Of a stretch of 64,000 nt of DNA, positions 1 through 8,384 are shown in pieces (positions within the stretch are counted from its first letter, which is position 1; every line of letters begins with the position of its first letter). The stretch comes from Anaerolineales bacterium (lineage in GTDB: Bacteria > Chloroflexota > Anaerolineae > JAAEKA01), in contig JACKBI010000010.1 of assembly GCA_020634615.1 (NCBI GenBank), forward strand, positions 186,001-250,000. Direction: 5' to 3'. The notes beneath the pieces were generated by a model, which worked only from the letters and a program-made list of their open reading frames with translations, did not search any database and was not told the origin of the DNA. Position numbers and translations under genes: made by a program.

Positions 1-1062
1 CGTATCGCCTCAATGACAAAACCGGTTACCTCGACGGCGGCATTGATGCTGCTGGAGGAAGGCCGGTTCGCTTTGAACGATCCGATCACGCGTTGGGCGC
101 CGGAGTTTTCGCAGATGCGTGTCCTGCGCTCGTCGACAAGCACGCTTGATCAGACTGATCCGGCAGAGCGACTGATCACCTTTGAAGACCTGCTGACGCA
201 CCGTTCGGGCCTGACTTATGCAGACTGGCATTCCGGTCCCATTGCAGAGGCATACCAAGAGGCATTGGGTGGCACTATCGACAGTGATGTGCTTCCGGAT
301 GATTGGATTGCCGGACTAGCCGCATTGCCTTTGATCGATCAACCGGGAGCGGCATTTCACTATGGTCACTCAACCGATCTCCTGGGCTTGCTCATTGCAC
401 GCATGGAAGATGCGCCACTGGGCGACGTGCTCAAACGCCGAATCTTCGACCCGTTGGGCATGAGCGACACCGGCTTCACCGTCCCGGCGGAGAAGCGGCA
501 GCGGCAGGCCAAAACATACGGGTTCGACGATTCAGGCCGCCTCGTCGCGCGCCTTGCGGGCCCCGGCGGCTCATTCCTGCCTGAGCGGCCCGCGGGCATG
601 ACCTTTGTCTCGGGCGGCCAGGGGCTCTGGTCAACGCTGGACGATTATCTTGCCTTCGCGCGGATGTTCGTCGGCGCAGGCGCCGTGGATGGCGTGCGGC
701 TGTTGCGGCCTGAGACTGTCAAGCTGATGACCACCAACCACCTGAGCGAAATCCAACTGAGAAACGCCAGGTCAATGCTCAATGCCGGTCATGGGTACGG
801 GTTCGGTGTCGCTACGGTAATCGATCCGCAAAAAGCCGGGCCTATGCCTTGTGGCGGCGGGATGGGCGCTGTTGGCTGGCCCGGTGCGTTCGGAGGTTGG
901 TGGCGGGCCGATCCCAGCAATAACTCCGTGCTGATCTTTCTGGCGCATAATCTTGTTGAGCTGGAGCAACTCTTTGAAGGCATCGGCGCCGGTGTCTACG
1001 AGGCAATCGCGCAGTTTCAAGCACATTCCCCGTCCTTGCTACGATCGCGCAAGGCGACATAA
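1..1062 (+). CDS. Serine beta-lactamase-like hydrolase (5' partial)
   Basis: This is the C-terminal part of a class C beta-lactamase / family VIII esterase type hydrolase, cut by the left edge of the window. The frame is open from base 1, and codons 4-7 read S-M-T-K, the catalytic SxxK motif, so the ATG at 13 is internal and not the start. A second motif, HYGHS, at about 360 fits the Tyr-x-Ser/Asn general-base element. A GGQGLWSTLDDYLAFARM segment is typical of the family. The substrate cannot be told from sequence; an esterase, a D-amino-peptidase or a beta-lactamase-like role are all possible. It ends one base before the next gene starts, so the two are probably cotranscribed. Confidence 0.85.
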   Translation, partial: RIASMTKPVTSTAALMLLEEGRFALNDPITRWAPEFSQMRVLRSSTSTLDQTDPAERLITFEDLLTHRSGLTYADWHSGPIAEAYQEALGGTIDSDVLPDDWIAGLAALPLIDQPGAAFHYGHSTDLLGLLIARMEDAPLGDVLKRRIFDPLGMSDTGFTVPAEKRQRQAKTYGFDDSGRLVARLAGPGGSFLPERPAGMTFVSGGQGLWSTLDDYLAFARMFVGAGAVDGVRLLRPETVKLMTTNHLSEIQLRNARSMLNAGHGYGFGVATVIDPQKAGPMPCGGGMGAVGWPGAFGGWWRADPSNNSVLIFLAHNLVELEQLFEGIGAGVYEAIAQFQAHSPSLLRSRKAT

Positions 1063-1063
1063 T

Positions 1064-1606
1064 ATGAGCCACATCATTTTCATCACCGGGATGGCTGGCG
1101 CGGGAAAAAGCACAATAGGGCGTCAGGTAGCCAGGCACTTTCCAAAATGCCTGTTCATCCAGGTTGATGAACTGCGCGAAATGATGGTGACAGGGTATGC
1201 TCGACCAGAGGGTGGCATCTTTTTGCAAGCAGCGATTCAACAATTCCAGATGGCGCGAACCACGGCAAGCTATATGGCCCGCCTGTACGCCAGTCACGGC
1301 GTGGACGTTGTCATCGATGACGTTTGTGTCCCCTCCAATTTCGTTGAGCAATATGCGGCGCTGTTTTCAGACCCGGATGTTTATCGCGTGTTGCTTTACC
1401 CCAAAGCATCGGTCGTGATCGACCGGATCAGACGGCGAGGCGGCCCTTTGGAGCACATTGAGTACGTGCCTGCAATCTACGCCTTTCTCGATTCGATGGC
1501 GAAAGATGACTGGATTGTCTTGGACTCCAGTGACTGGACGGTAGCGCAGACCGTCAGCGAGTTGCTGGCCAGCATCGCATCAGCACGCGGTGATGCCCGG
1601 AGCTGA
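1064..1606 (+). CDS. Small P-loop kinase-like NTPase
   Basis: A 180-residue protein starting MSHIIFITGMAGAGKST. The Walker A loop (GMAGAGKST) directly follows the first beta strand, as in AAA_33/chloramphenicol phosphotransferase-like and nucleoside/shikimate kinase-like proteins. Hydrophobic strands followed by acidic residues (DVVIDDV, WIVLDSSD) fit the rest of the fold. The ATG at 1064 is preferred over an upstream in-frame codon at 953 because it sits just after the stop of the hydrolase gene and puts the P-loop at the usual N-terminal position. The phosphate acceptor is unknown. The gene is followed by a strong hairpin. Confidence 0.75.
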   Translation: MSHIIFITGMAGAGKSTIGRQVARHFPKCLFIQVDELREMMVTGYARPEGGIFLQAAIQQFQMARTTASYMARLYASHGVDVVIDDVCVPSNFVEQYAALFSDPDVYRVLLYPKASVVIDRIRRRGGPLEHIEYVPAIYAFLDSMAKDDWIVLDSSDWTVAQTVSELLASIASARGDARS

Positions 1607-1642
1607 CCAGATCAGGCGGGCGATAGTTCTCACTGAAAAGAG

Positions 1643-1677
1643 AACAGGCCCCGCTCGTTTACCGAGCGGGGCCTGTT
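1643..1677 (-). terminator. Bidirectional-looking hairpin terminator
   Basis: A perfect 15-bp stem (AACAGGCCCCGCTCG and its complement) closes a 5-base loop TTTAC. On the minus strand the stem is followed by a short T-containing run (CTCTTTTC), so it best serves the convergent minus-strand gene ending at 1721. It lies 36 bases after the plus-strand gene and may stop both. Confidence 0.75.
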
Positions 1678-1720
1678 GCGTGATTGACTGAAATCTGGCT
1701 TTATGCCCTAAGGCACGCCG

Positions 1721-3214
1721 CTAGAACTGTAAGCGCTGGTGTGTGTTGGTGGCATAGAGGCGGCCATCGTCGCCGGAAACATAGTCGAAGGCGATCTGCG
1801 GCACGTGGCTGTCGATCTCGATGTAGCCGGCGTCCATGTACTCCCACATCACCTGGAACGGCTCCTTGCCGTCGATCCATTTTTCTCCGAAGATGACGCC
1901 GTGGCCCGGCAGAATGGTGAACGCCACCTGCCGTGCGTCATTCTCGTTGCGGAAGGCCTGTGAACGGGAAAATGCCTGGCGAGCGCCGCGCGCCTGGGCA
2001 TCGGTGCCACACGTTACCGGATAGCCGAAATAGGGCGCGTCCAGCGGCACGTACTCCACGTAGCGCGGGTCGAAGGCCAGCACGCCACGGTGGCCGTGCA
2101 GTTTAGAGCGGATCACCGGAGCCAGCGAGCCGTCGTCCAGCCGCACTTGCGGCAGATCGGCGTCCATCTCGTACATCTCCACCGCCTCCGACGAGGGCGG
2201 ATCGTTGACCTTGTCGTCCACGTTGCGCACCAGTGCGCCCATGCCATCCTCGCGCACGCCGGTGATGATGACCAGATCGGCCTCAGTGATGGCAGCCTTT
2301 TCCACCGGGCGGGCGCTGCCGGTGACGGTGGCTACCAGCGCGTCGATGTCAGTATCCCAGGTGCTAAAACAGCCTTCGCTGTATTGGCTGGCCACTGTGT
2401 GGCCCACGGCAGGCACAGCCGTCAAGCTGGAGACGTGGACGGTGTCGGTGAAGAAATTGCGCAGCCCCAGCTCGCGCGCCGCGAAACACATCGCGTCCGG
2501 CGTGGTCATCTCATCCCAGATGGCGCGCGGCAGCGGGTCGCCTACTGCCGTGTGGTGATGGATGTCGGTCGAGCTCATTGCCGTCACTACCCGCAGCGCG
2601 GCATCGCGATACATTTGGGTGGCGCCGCCGCCGTTGCGCATGCTGGCAGGAAATGCGCCGACCAGATCGAAATGGTAGATCGCCTCGGGGCGGTCGTCGC
2701 CGACCACCAGCAACACGCGGATCGACATCGCCTGGGTCTGCAAGACGCGCTCCATGGCCAGGATCGGACCGCCGCGGTGACCCTGCTCGTAGAGGGTTTT
2801 GTAGGCGGTCGGCGCCAGGCCGGGGAAGTCGAAATCGGCCGGGTCCGGCTCTGGCTTGCTGATCGCCACGTTCAGTTTGTCCACCATCTCGTGGAACTGG
2901 GCGGGCGTGCAGTGCAGCATGGTGATGAACGCCGGCGTGTGGTTCAGCTTGAAGCGCGAGCGGGCAGTGAAGATCATCGCCTGGCGCCACTTGATCGGCG
3001 TTCCAAATGGCGCGGTGGTGAAGATCACGTCTGTCTGGTCGCCCGGTGCCTGATCGATGACGTTGCCCAGTTCTTCAAACTGTCCCAGCAGGCCGTCGAT
3101 GACGTCTTCGAGCACTGGCGAGGTGGGGCCGGGGACAAATGCGACATGAACCCGCTTCAGCCAGTCATGGATAGGCGTCTCTTCCCGGACGAGCGTAGGT
3201 GTGGTTGTAGACAC
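1721..3214 (-). CDS. Conserved-looking protein of unknown function, 497 aa
   Basis: I do not recognise this protein. The start is the GTG at 3214 because AGGAGG lies 5 bases upstream on the minus strand; the longer open frame to 3373 would run through an inverted repeat. The product is soluble, with no signal peptide or membrane segment. It has several acidic and His-rich stretches (STDIHHHTAVGDPLPR, LHGHRGV, ILPGHGVIFGEKW) that could bind metal or form an active site. The composition and even codon use match the neighbours, so it looks like a real enzyme and not a spurious frame. It is monocistronic: a terminator lies downstream and a 20-bp inverted repeat upstream. Confidence 0.7.
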   Translation of the reverse strand: MSTTTPTLVREETPIHDWLKRVHVAFVPGPTSPVLEDVIDGLLGQFEELGNVIDQAPGDQTDVIFTTAPFGTPIKWRQAMIFTARSRFKLNHTPAFITMLHCTPAQFHEMVDKLNVAISKPEPDPADFDFPGLAPTAYKTLYEQGHRGGPILAMERVLQTQAMSIRVLLVVGDDRPEAIYHFDLVGAFPASMRNGGGATQMYRDAALRVVTAMSSTDIHHHTAVGDPLPRAIWDEMTTPDAMCFAARELGLRNFFTDTVHVSSLTAVPAVGHTVASQYSEGCFSTWDTDIDALVATVTGSARPVEKAAITEADLVIITGVREDGMGALVRNVDDKVNDPPSSEAVEMYEMDADLPQVRLDDGSLAPVIRSKLHGHRGVLAFDPRYVEYVPLDAPYFGYPVTCGTDAQARGARQAFSRSQAFRNENDARQVAFTILPGHGVIFGEKWIDGKEPFQVMWEYMDAGYIEIDSHVPQIAFDYVSGDDGRLYATNTHQRLQF

Positions 3215-3280
3215 GAAAACCTCCTGTAAGGGGAATGGCAGGCACTCGAAGGCTCTGCGGTTCAACCCGTTATTTGATTC

Positions 3281-3346
3281 GTGTGTTTGAATCTGGTTGA
3301 CCGGCAGCTCTGCTTTCAGTACCTCATCAACCAGATTCAAACACAC
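3281..3346. promoter_or_regulatory. 20-bp perfect inverted repeat upstream of the 1721-3214 gene
   Basis: Arms 3281-3300 (GTGTGTTTGAATCTGGTTGA) and 3327-3346 are perfect reverse complements separated by 26 bases. The element lies 67-132 bases upstream of the GTG start of the minus-strand gene, where an operator or a leader hairpin would be expected. No A/T tract follows either arm, so it is not a simple intrinsic terminator. A weaker GGAGCC/GGCTCC hairpin at 3374-3402 lies between it and cmk and may end the cmk transcript. Confidence 0.6.
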
Positions 3347-3432
3347 CATTTTGATTTCAACCTGATGAAACAAGGAGCCCCGCGATTTTTAGTGCAGGCT
3401 CCAAAACCTAGAACACCCGCAGGTGCTCAAAG

Positions 3433-4119
3433 CTACGTCGAAAGCCCTGCTTTTCGCAGGATTTCATCAACAACCTGATCGGGAGTGAGGCCGGTGCTAT
3501 CGACGATGATCGAGTCATCGGCCGGCCGCAGCGGCGCGATAGGGCGGGTCGAGTCGATTTCGTCGCGGCGGCGAATCTCCGCCAGCACCTCGTCGAAGGT
3601 TCGACTGCCGTTTCGTGTTTGCTCTTCCAGCCAACGCCGTCGGGCACGCTCTTCGGCCGACGCAACCAGAAACACTTTTAGCCCGGCATCGGGCAGAACC
3701 ACCGTGCCAATATCGCGTCCTACCATGACGATCTGGCCGCGCTCGGCGACCCGCCGTTGCTGGGTTACCATGGCCGCGCGTACGCCACCGTAGGCAGCCA
3801 CCGGCGATACATTGGCATTGATCCGCGGCTCGCGCAGCGCCCAGGTGACATCCTGGCCGTTGACCAGCACGGTGGATTGGCGACCGTCCGCCACCGTCGG
3901 CGGCAGCACGTCGATGTCGACAGTTTCGGCCAGCGCGGTAACGGCCGCCTCGTCAGCGATGGGCGTTCCGCAGTCCAGCGCCAGCCATGTCACCGCCCGA
4001 TACATCAGCCCGGTGTCGAAGTAAATATAGCCCAGCCGATTGGCCAGCAATTCGCCAATGGTGCTCTTTCCTGACGCAGCCGGACCGTCCACCGCCACGA
4101 CTTCTGGCAGCATGCTCAT
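3433..4119 (-). CDS. cmk: Cytidylate kinase
   Basis: Phosphorylates CMP and dCMP with ATP in pyrimidine nucleotide metabolism. The 228-residue length is normal. The Walker A loop GPAASGKST lies at residues 12-20 and is followed by the family motif FDTGLMYRA at about 35-43. A GRDIGTVVLPDA segment and a DSTRPIAPL stretch match the CMP-binding and LID regions. The ATG overlaps the rluB stop by one base (TGATG), so the two are translationally coupled. The gene order S4-type pseudouridine synthase then cmk recurs in bacteria. An in-frame ATG two codons later is an alternative start. Confidence 0.95.
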   Translation of the reverse strand: MSMLPEVVAVDGPAASGKSTIGELLANRLGYIYFDTGLMYRAVTWLALDCGTPIADEAAVTALAETVDIDVLPPTVADGRQSTVLVNGQDVTWALREPRINANVSPVAAYGGVRAAMVTQQRRVAERGQIVMVGRDIGTVVLPDAGLKVFLVASAEERARRRWLEEQTRNGSRTFDEVLAEIRRRDEIDSTRPIAPLRPADDSIIVDSTGLTPDQVVDEILRKAGLST

Positions 4120-5102
4120 CAGTCCCGTGGCCCTTTCTGTTTCTGCCTGGCTGGCGACTTCGATGAGGTTGTGCCGCCGGTGTTGGCGGTACGGCTGCGA
4201 GGCGGCCCGCCCTTGGTGTTGGGTGCAGGCCCGCGCGTCGGCCCGCGCTTGACGCTGGAGCGGTCTTTGGATGGCGCGGCGCCCTTTCTGGCGCGCGGAT
4301 CTTCCTGTGTACGGCCGCGCGTTCCCGGTCGCGTGGTGCGCGGGCGGGTCGCCATGCGCAGCCGCTGGATCTCGCTGCGGTTCAGCGGGCGGCTTTGGCC
4401 AGGCTTCAATTTGCGGTCCAGCATCAGCGGCCCAATCTGCACGCGGATCAGCCGGCGCACGTTGAGGTGCTCGGCTGCCGCCATGCGTCTAATCTGGCGC
4501 TTCTTGCCTTCGCGCATAATGACCCGTATCCACGCGCCGTCAGGCTGCTCCGTGTCGGGCAGTGGATGCACCGACGGCGGCTTGTCGATCACTTTCCAGT
4601 CCGACGGCGCAGTGGTACCATCGCCCAGGTCGATGCCGCGCCGGACGCGCGCCAGCGTGTCGGTGCCAGGCGCGCGGTTCAGCAGCACATAGTAGGTCTT
4701 GACGTGTTCGTAGCGCGGGTGGCTCAGCCGCAGCGTCATTTCGCCATCGTCAGTGAGCAGCAGCAACCCCTCGCTGTCAGCATCAAGCCGGCCTACGGGA
4801 TACAGCCGGTTGTTGGAGGTTATCAGCGTCTCCAGCCCTGGCCGGCCGCGTTCGTCATTGAAGACCGAAAGAATGCCCGGCGGCTTGTTGAGCATGAGGT
4901 AGGTGTAGCGCTTCTCCTGCTTCGATTTGACCCGCCGGCCGTCGACCTCGACCACGTCGCGCGCCAGGTCAACCTTGGTGCCGAGCTCGCGCACGACCTC
5001 GCCGTTGACTGTGACTCGCCCTTCGGTGATCAGTTCCTCACAGGCACGCCGCGACGCGATGCCGGAATTCGCCATTACTTTTTGTAGTCGTTCAGGCGGC
5101 AT
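4119..5102 (-). CDS. rluB: S4-domain 23S rRNA pseudouridine synthase (RluB/RsuA family)
   Basis: Converts a uridine of 23S rRNA to pseudouridine. Residues 2-60 form an S4 RNA-binding domain (RLQKVMANSGIASRRACEE), and the catalytic motif GRLDADSEG lies at 104-112 with Asp107 as the expected nucleophile. The last 80 residues are a Lys/Arg/Pro/Thr-rich, probably disordered tail seen in many high-GC members. The ATG at 5102 is two bases after the stop of the carboxypeptidase gene; the longer frame to 5261 would overlap that gene and has no S4-type start. Second gene of the dacA-rluB-cmk operon. RsuA-type 16S specificity cannot be excluded. Confidence 0.9.
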   Translation of the reverse strand: MPPERLQKVMANSGIASRRACEELITEGRVTVNGEVVRELGTKVDLARDVVEVDGRRVKSKQEKRYTYLMLNKPPGILSVFNDERGRPGLETLITSNNRLYPVGRLDADSEGLLLLTDDGEMTLRLSHPRYEHVKTYYVLLNRAPGTDTLARVRRGIDLGDGTTAPSDWKVIDKPPSVHPLPDTEQPDGAWIRVIMREGKKRQIRRMAAAEHLNVRRLIRVQIGPLMLDRKLKPGQSRPLNRSEIQRLRMATRPRTTRPGTRGRTQEDPRARKGAAPSKDRSSVKRGPTRGPAPNTKGGPPRSRTANTGGTTSSKSPARQKQKGPRD

Positions 5103-5104
5103 AG

Positions 5105-6217
5105 TTAGTACTCGCTCGCTAACGCCGGCGCGGAGGCCAGCAGTTGATTTCCCAAATACCAGCGAACCTCGCCGATAGATTGACCGGCCACCGGCGGCGC
5201 GCCATTGGACACGAACTGGCTGCGCAAGAGTGGCCACTGCCAGGCAGGCAGGAAGAGCCACGGACGCTCTGGCGCCGTGACTCGCAGCGGTTGACCGTCA
5301 GCCGCCCGAATCCAGGACGTCAGACCGGTGGGCTCCGGCGCCGGTTCGCGGCGATACTGCTCCTGGCTGAAATCGAACAGGGTCGCTGTGTCGCTGTAGC
5401 GATCCTGGCTGCCGAGCACCACGGCAATGGTACGGAACCCATCCTGCGAATAGGAGCCGACCAGGCATTGGCCCGCTGCATCGCTGGTACCGGTTTTGAT
5501 GCCATCAGCGCCCGGATAGTAGCCCAGCAGCTCGTTGATGTTGAAAAGCTCACGACCGGCGGCCTCGTGGCTTTGTGTCGCCACCATGGTGCGGAACACA
5601 GGGTTGGCCATGGCCAGCTCGGCCAGCCGCCACAGGTCCTGCGCGCTGCTGTAATGGTTGTCCGCATCCAGGCCGTGCGGATTGGCGAAATGGGTATCTG
5701 TCAGGCCAAGCTCGGCGGCGCGCTGGTTCATCAGGTCCACGAACGCCTCTTCGCTGCCGGCCACATGTTCGGCCAGCGCGACCGCTGCATCATTGCCCGA
5801 ACGCAGCAGCAGGCCCCACAGCAGATCTTCCACCGTCAGGCTTTCGCCCGCCTCCAGTCCCATGGAGGCCTCGCCCACCAGCGCCGTGGGCGATACTGTG
5901 ACAATGTCGCTCAGGTTGGCCCGCTCAAGCACCAACAGGGCGGTCATGATCTTGGTGGTGCTTGCCATGGCCCGCGGCTGCGTGGCATTGATCGATCCCA
6001 GCACCCGGCCCGTGGCGCTATCAGCCAGCAATGCCTCCGGTGCAGAGATCGCCGGCAAGGTCTGGGCGGTCTGTTGCGCTGCGATCTGCTCCGGGAAGAT
6101 GGCCGCAGCGCCCGGCTGACCACCGCGCAAAACAGGCGGACCGAGGGCGACGTTGAGCAGAGCAGTCAGGCTGAGCAGCGCCGTCCAGATTGCGGTGGAA
6201 AGTACGGATGCGGACAT
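5105..6217 (-). CDS. D-alanyl-D-alanine carboxypeptidase (penicillin-binding protein, S11)
   Basis: Trims the terminal D-Ala from peptidoglycan pentapeptides outside the membrane. The N-terminus has a hydrophobic segment (about 8-28) serving as signal or anchor. The three active-site motifs are all present: STTK at 86-89, SGN at 140-142 and KTG at 241-243. Spacing and the 370-residue length fit the DacA/DacF family. A C-terminal hydrophobic/aromatic region replaces the usual PBP5 amphipathic anchor. It is first in an operon with rluB and cmk and has a near-consensus promoter 115 bases upstream. Confidence 0.92.
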   Translation of the reverse strand: MSASVLSTAIWTALLSLTALLNVALGPPVLRGGQPGAAAIFPEQIAAQQTAQTLPAISAPEALLADSATGRVLGSINATQPRAMASTTKIMTALLVLERANLSDIVTVSPTALVGEASMGLEAGESLTVEDLLWGLLLRSGNDAAVALAEHVAGSEEAFVDLMNQRAAELGLTDTHFANPHGLDADNHYSSAQDLWRLAELAMANPVFRTMVATQSHEAAGRELFNINELLGYYPGADGIKTGTSDAAGQCLVGSYSQDGFRTIAVVLGSQDRYSDTATLFDFSQEQYRREPAPEPTGLTSWIRAADGQPLRVTAPERPWLFLPAWQWPLLRSQFVSNGAPPVAGQSIGEVRWYLGNQLLASAPALASEY

Positions 6218-6338
6218 TGAAGCTTCGTTAAGTATCAGTTCAACTTCTTTGGAAAGGTCGAACTGTCTTTCGCTGTGCGATTGTTGGGGACACAGGTCAG
6301 CGTGACCAAAAGGGTTGAAATCTGCGCCGATACGCCAT

Positions 6339-6366
6339 CTTATACCCAGGCGCCGGGGTGTGTCAA
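6339..6366 (-). promoter_or_regulatory. Sigma-70-type promoter for dacA-rluB-cmk
   Basis: On the minus strand TTGACA (6366-6361) and TATAAG (6344-6339) are separated by 16 bases. Transcription would start near 6332, giving a leader of about 115 bases before the carboxypeptidase ATG. It sits just downstream of the dehydrogenase gene. Confidence 0.75.
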
Positions 6367-6370
6367 AAGG

Positions 6371-7333
6371 TCAGGGTTGCAACAGCACCTTGAGCACGCC
6401 AGATCGTGCGGCATAGTCAAGCGCCTCCAAACCCTGCGCCAGCGGGTAGGTCGCTTCGATCAGTGGCCGTGGATCGACCTGGCCGCTGGCCAGCGCTTCC
6501 AGGGCGGCATCGAAGGGACCACAGCGCGAGCCGATTACCTGAATCTCATCGACTACCACGCGGCTCATGTCCACCTCGGCGGCGCTGTGATAGGTGCTCT
6601 TCAGGACAATGGTGCCCTGGGAGCGCACCAGATCCAGTGCGTCGGCAAAGCCAGCCGGGCTGCCGGTACAATCTACCACCACGTCGGCCCAGCCGTGCGG
6701 CAGGCTGCCACGCGCCGCTGTAGCGATCCCGGCGCTGCGCAACAGTGTCAGGTTGCGTGACGTCATCTGGCGCCCGACGGCGACGAGCTCCGCTCCGGCG
6801 CCTGCCAGCGACCGCGCCACCAGTTGCCCCAGCCGGCCCGCGCCGATGACTGCGATCCGGTCAGCAGGCTGGATATCCACCTGTTCGAGTACTCGCAGCG
6901 CGGCCGCCAGTGGCTCGGTAAACACGGCTGACTCGTCGGGCACGTTCTCCGGCACAACGTGCAGGTTGGCGATGGGCAGCGCTACGAACTGCGCAAAGAC
7001 GCCGTCGCGCGCGCGGATCCCGACCACCTGCCTGCGCAGACAATGCTCACGAATGCCGCGGACACAGAAGGCGCACTCGCCGCAGCCGATGTTGATCTCA
7101 CCGGCGACGCGCTGGCCCACCAGGTCTGGTTGGTCGATGCACGTCACCACCACGCCGATGAACTCGTGGCCCAGAACGCCGCTGAACCCTGCGTAGCCGC
7201 GCAGTATCTCCAGGTCGGTGCTGCAGATGCCTGCCAGCAGCACTTGTACCAGCGCTTCGCCGGAGGCCGGCTTCGGCGTGGGATACTCCGGGTCAACGCG
7301 TGCGGTTGTACCGTCATAGGTCAGGGCGTACAT
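6371..7333 (-). CDS. Zinc-dependent medium-chain dehydrogenase (MDR family)
   Basis: An alcohol/polyol dehydrogenase-like oxidoreductase. Catalytic-zinc residues Cys37 (CSTD) and His56-Glu57 (GHE) are present. A structural-zinc cluster C84-x2-C87-x2-C90-x7-C98 is complete. The Rossmann nucleotide loop is GAGRLG at 164-169, and FTEPLAAALR at about 138-147 resembles threonine/sorbitol dehydrogenases. At 320 residues it is slightly shorter than typical members (340-350). The substrate is unknown. It stands alone between the secDF terminator and the dacA promoter. Confidence 0.88.
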   Translation of the reverse strand: MYALTYDGTTARVDPEYPTPKPASGEALVQVLLAGICSTDLEILRGYAGFSGVLGHEFIGVVVTCIDQPDLVGQRVAGEINIGCGECAFCVRGIREHCLRRQVVGIRARDGVFAQFVALPIANLHVVPENVPDESAVFTEPLAAALRVLEQVDIQPADRIAVIGAGRLGQLVARSLAGAGAELVAVGRQMTSRNLTLLRSAGIATAARGSLPHGWADVVVDCTGSPAGFADALDLVRSQGTIVLKSTYHSAAEVDMSRVVVDEIQVIGSRCGPFDAALEALASGQVDPRPLIEATYPLAQGLEALDYAARSGVLKVLLQP

Positions 7334-7380
7334 GGTGGAATTCCCTCGTGTTGGAGAGTAACTGCCATCTGGGACAAAAA

Positions 7381-7417
7381 GTATCCCGGAAGCGACGATA
7401 CATCGTTTCCGGGATAC
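7381..7417 (-). terminator. Intrinsic terminator after secDF
   Basis: An 11-bp perfect stem (GTATCCCGGAA with TTCCGGGATAC) encloses a smaller ACGAT/ATCGT stem. On the minus strand it is followed by TTTTTGTCCC. It lies 29 bases past the secF stop and closes the secDF transcript. Confidence 0.85.
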
Positions 7418-7445
7418 GAAGCTGCTTTGACTTTAGTGGTGCGGA

Positions 7446-8381
7446 TCAGGCAGTTGCAGATGCGCGCTGTGTCTTTGCGCGCTTCTGAGCCGCCTTTTCC
7501 CAGGTCACCAGCAACGGAGTTGCGTTGAAGATCGATGAGTAGGTACCGCTGATCATGCCGATCAGCAGCACGGCGATGAACGGCTTGATGGTGTCGCCAC
7601 CGAACATCAGGATAGCGACCATGATGAACATCGCGTTCAACTGGGTCGTCAGCGACCGGCCGACCGTCTCCAGCAGGCTGCGGTTGCAGATCGTCTCGAA
7701 GTCCTCGCCGCGGTGGCGGGCTGAGTTCTCGCGGACACGGTCGAAGACCACGATGGTGTCCTGAACGCTGAAGCCCAGCACGGTCAACAGCGCCGTCAGG
7801 AATAATGCGTCGACTTCCCAGCCGACGAGCACACCCATCAGTGCAGCGAACCCACAGGCAACGACGACGTCATGAACCATCGCGACCACCGCCGTCACTC
7901 CGTAGCGCACCGGGTGGGAGACGTTGCGGAAGGCGACAACCATGAAGAGGACGATGGCCATTGCAACGAAGAGCACCGCAATCAACGCCGAACGTGTAAC
8001 CTCTCGCCCGACGGCCGGACCGACATTGCGGTACTGCAAGGTCTCGATGCCGCCGAAAGTTGCGCCCAGCTGCTCCTCGATGGCAGTCTTGGTGTCGGGA
8101 TCGACCGCCTTAAGTCGTGCCTGGTATTCGTTGCCCTCAGCGCCGACGGTTGTCACGGACGTGTCGCTGAGGTCGAAGGCAACAAACACATCGCGCACAT
8201 CGGTCGGTGCAGCGGCGTCGCCCAGCTTGAACTCCCAGTAGACGCCGCCCGTAAAGTCAATGCTGAGGCGGAACGGCTGGCCGGTGGTCACCATGGAATA
8301 GCCGATCAGCAGCAAGCTGATGCCAATGATGATGGCCGAGCCGATGTAATAGTACCTGCGGTTTTGTACAATATTATACAT
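7446..8381 (-). CDS. secF: Protein translocase subunit SecF
   Basis: Membrane component that helps protein export through SecYEG using the proton gradient. The 311-residue protein has one N-terminal membrane segment (about 13-30), a periplasmic-type loop starting with the conserved SIDFTGG motif, and five further C-terminal membrane segments containing VQDTIVVFDRVREN, a SecF hallmark. Length is usual. It follows secD with a gap of three bases, as in most bacteria. The C-terminus is short and basic. Confidence 0.97.
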   Translation of the reverse strand: MYNIVQNRRYYYIGSAIIIGISLLLIGYSMVTTGQPFRLSIDFTGGVYWEFKLGDAAAPTDVRDVFVAFDLSDTSVTTVGAEGNEYQARLKAVDPDTKTAIEEQLGATFGGIETLQYRNVGPAVGREVTRSALIAVLFVAMAIVLFMVVAFRNVSHPVRYGVTAVVAMVHDVVVACGFAALMGVLVGWEVDALFLTALLTVLGFSVQDTIVVFDRVRENSARHRGEDFETICNRSLLETVGRSLTTQLNAMFIMVAILMFGGDTIKPFIAVLLIGMISGTYSSIFNATPLLVTWEKAAQKRAKTQRASATA

Positions 8382-8384
8382 AGA

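Noticed and set aside
2090..3229. 379-codon plus-strand frame opposite the unknown 497-residue gene
   Set aside because: It has a shadow-frame composition (Arg, His, Gln, Val rich) and no start signal; the minus strand has a good Shine-Dalgarno sequence and normal protein composition.
3374..3402. Hairpin GGAGCC/GGCTCC as terminator of cmk
   Set aside because: Stem of only six pairs with a 17-base loop and a weak T-containing tail; too poor to list as a feature.
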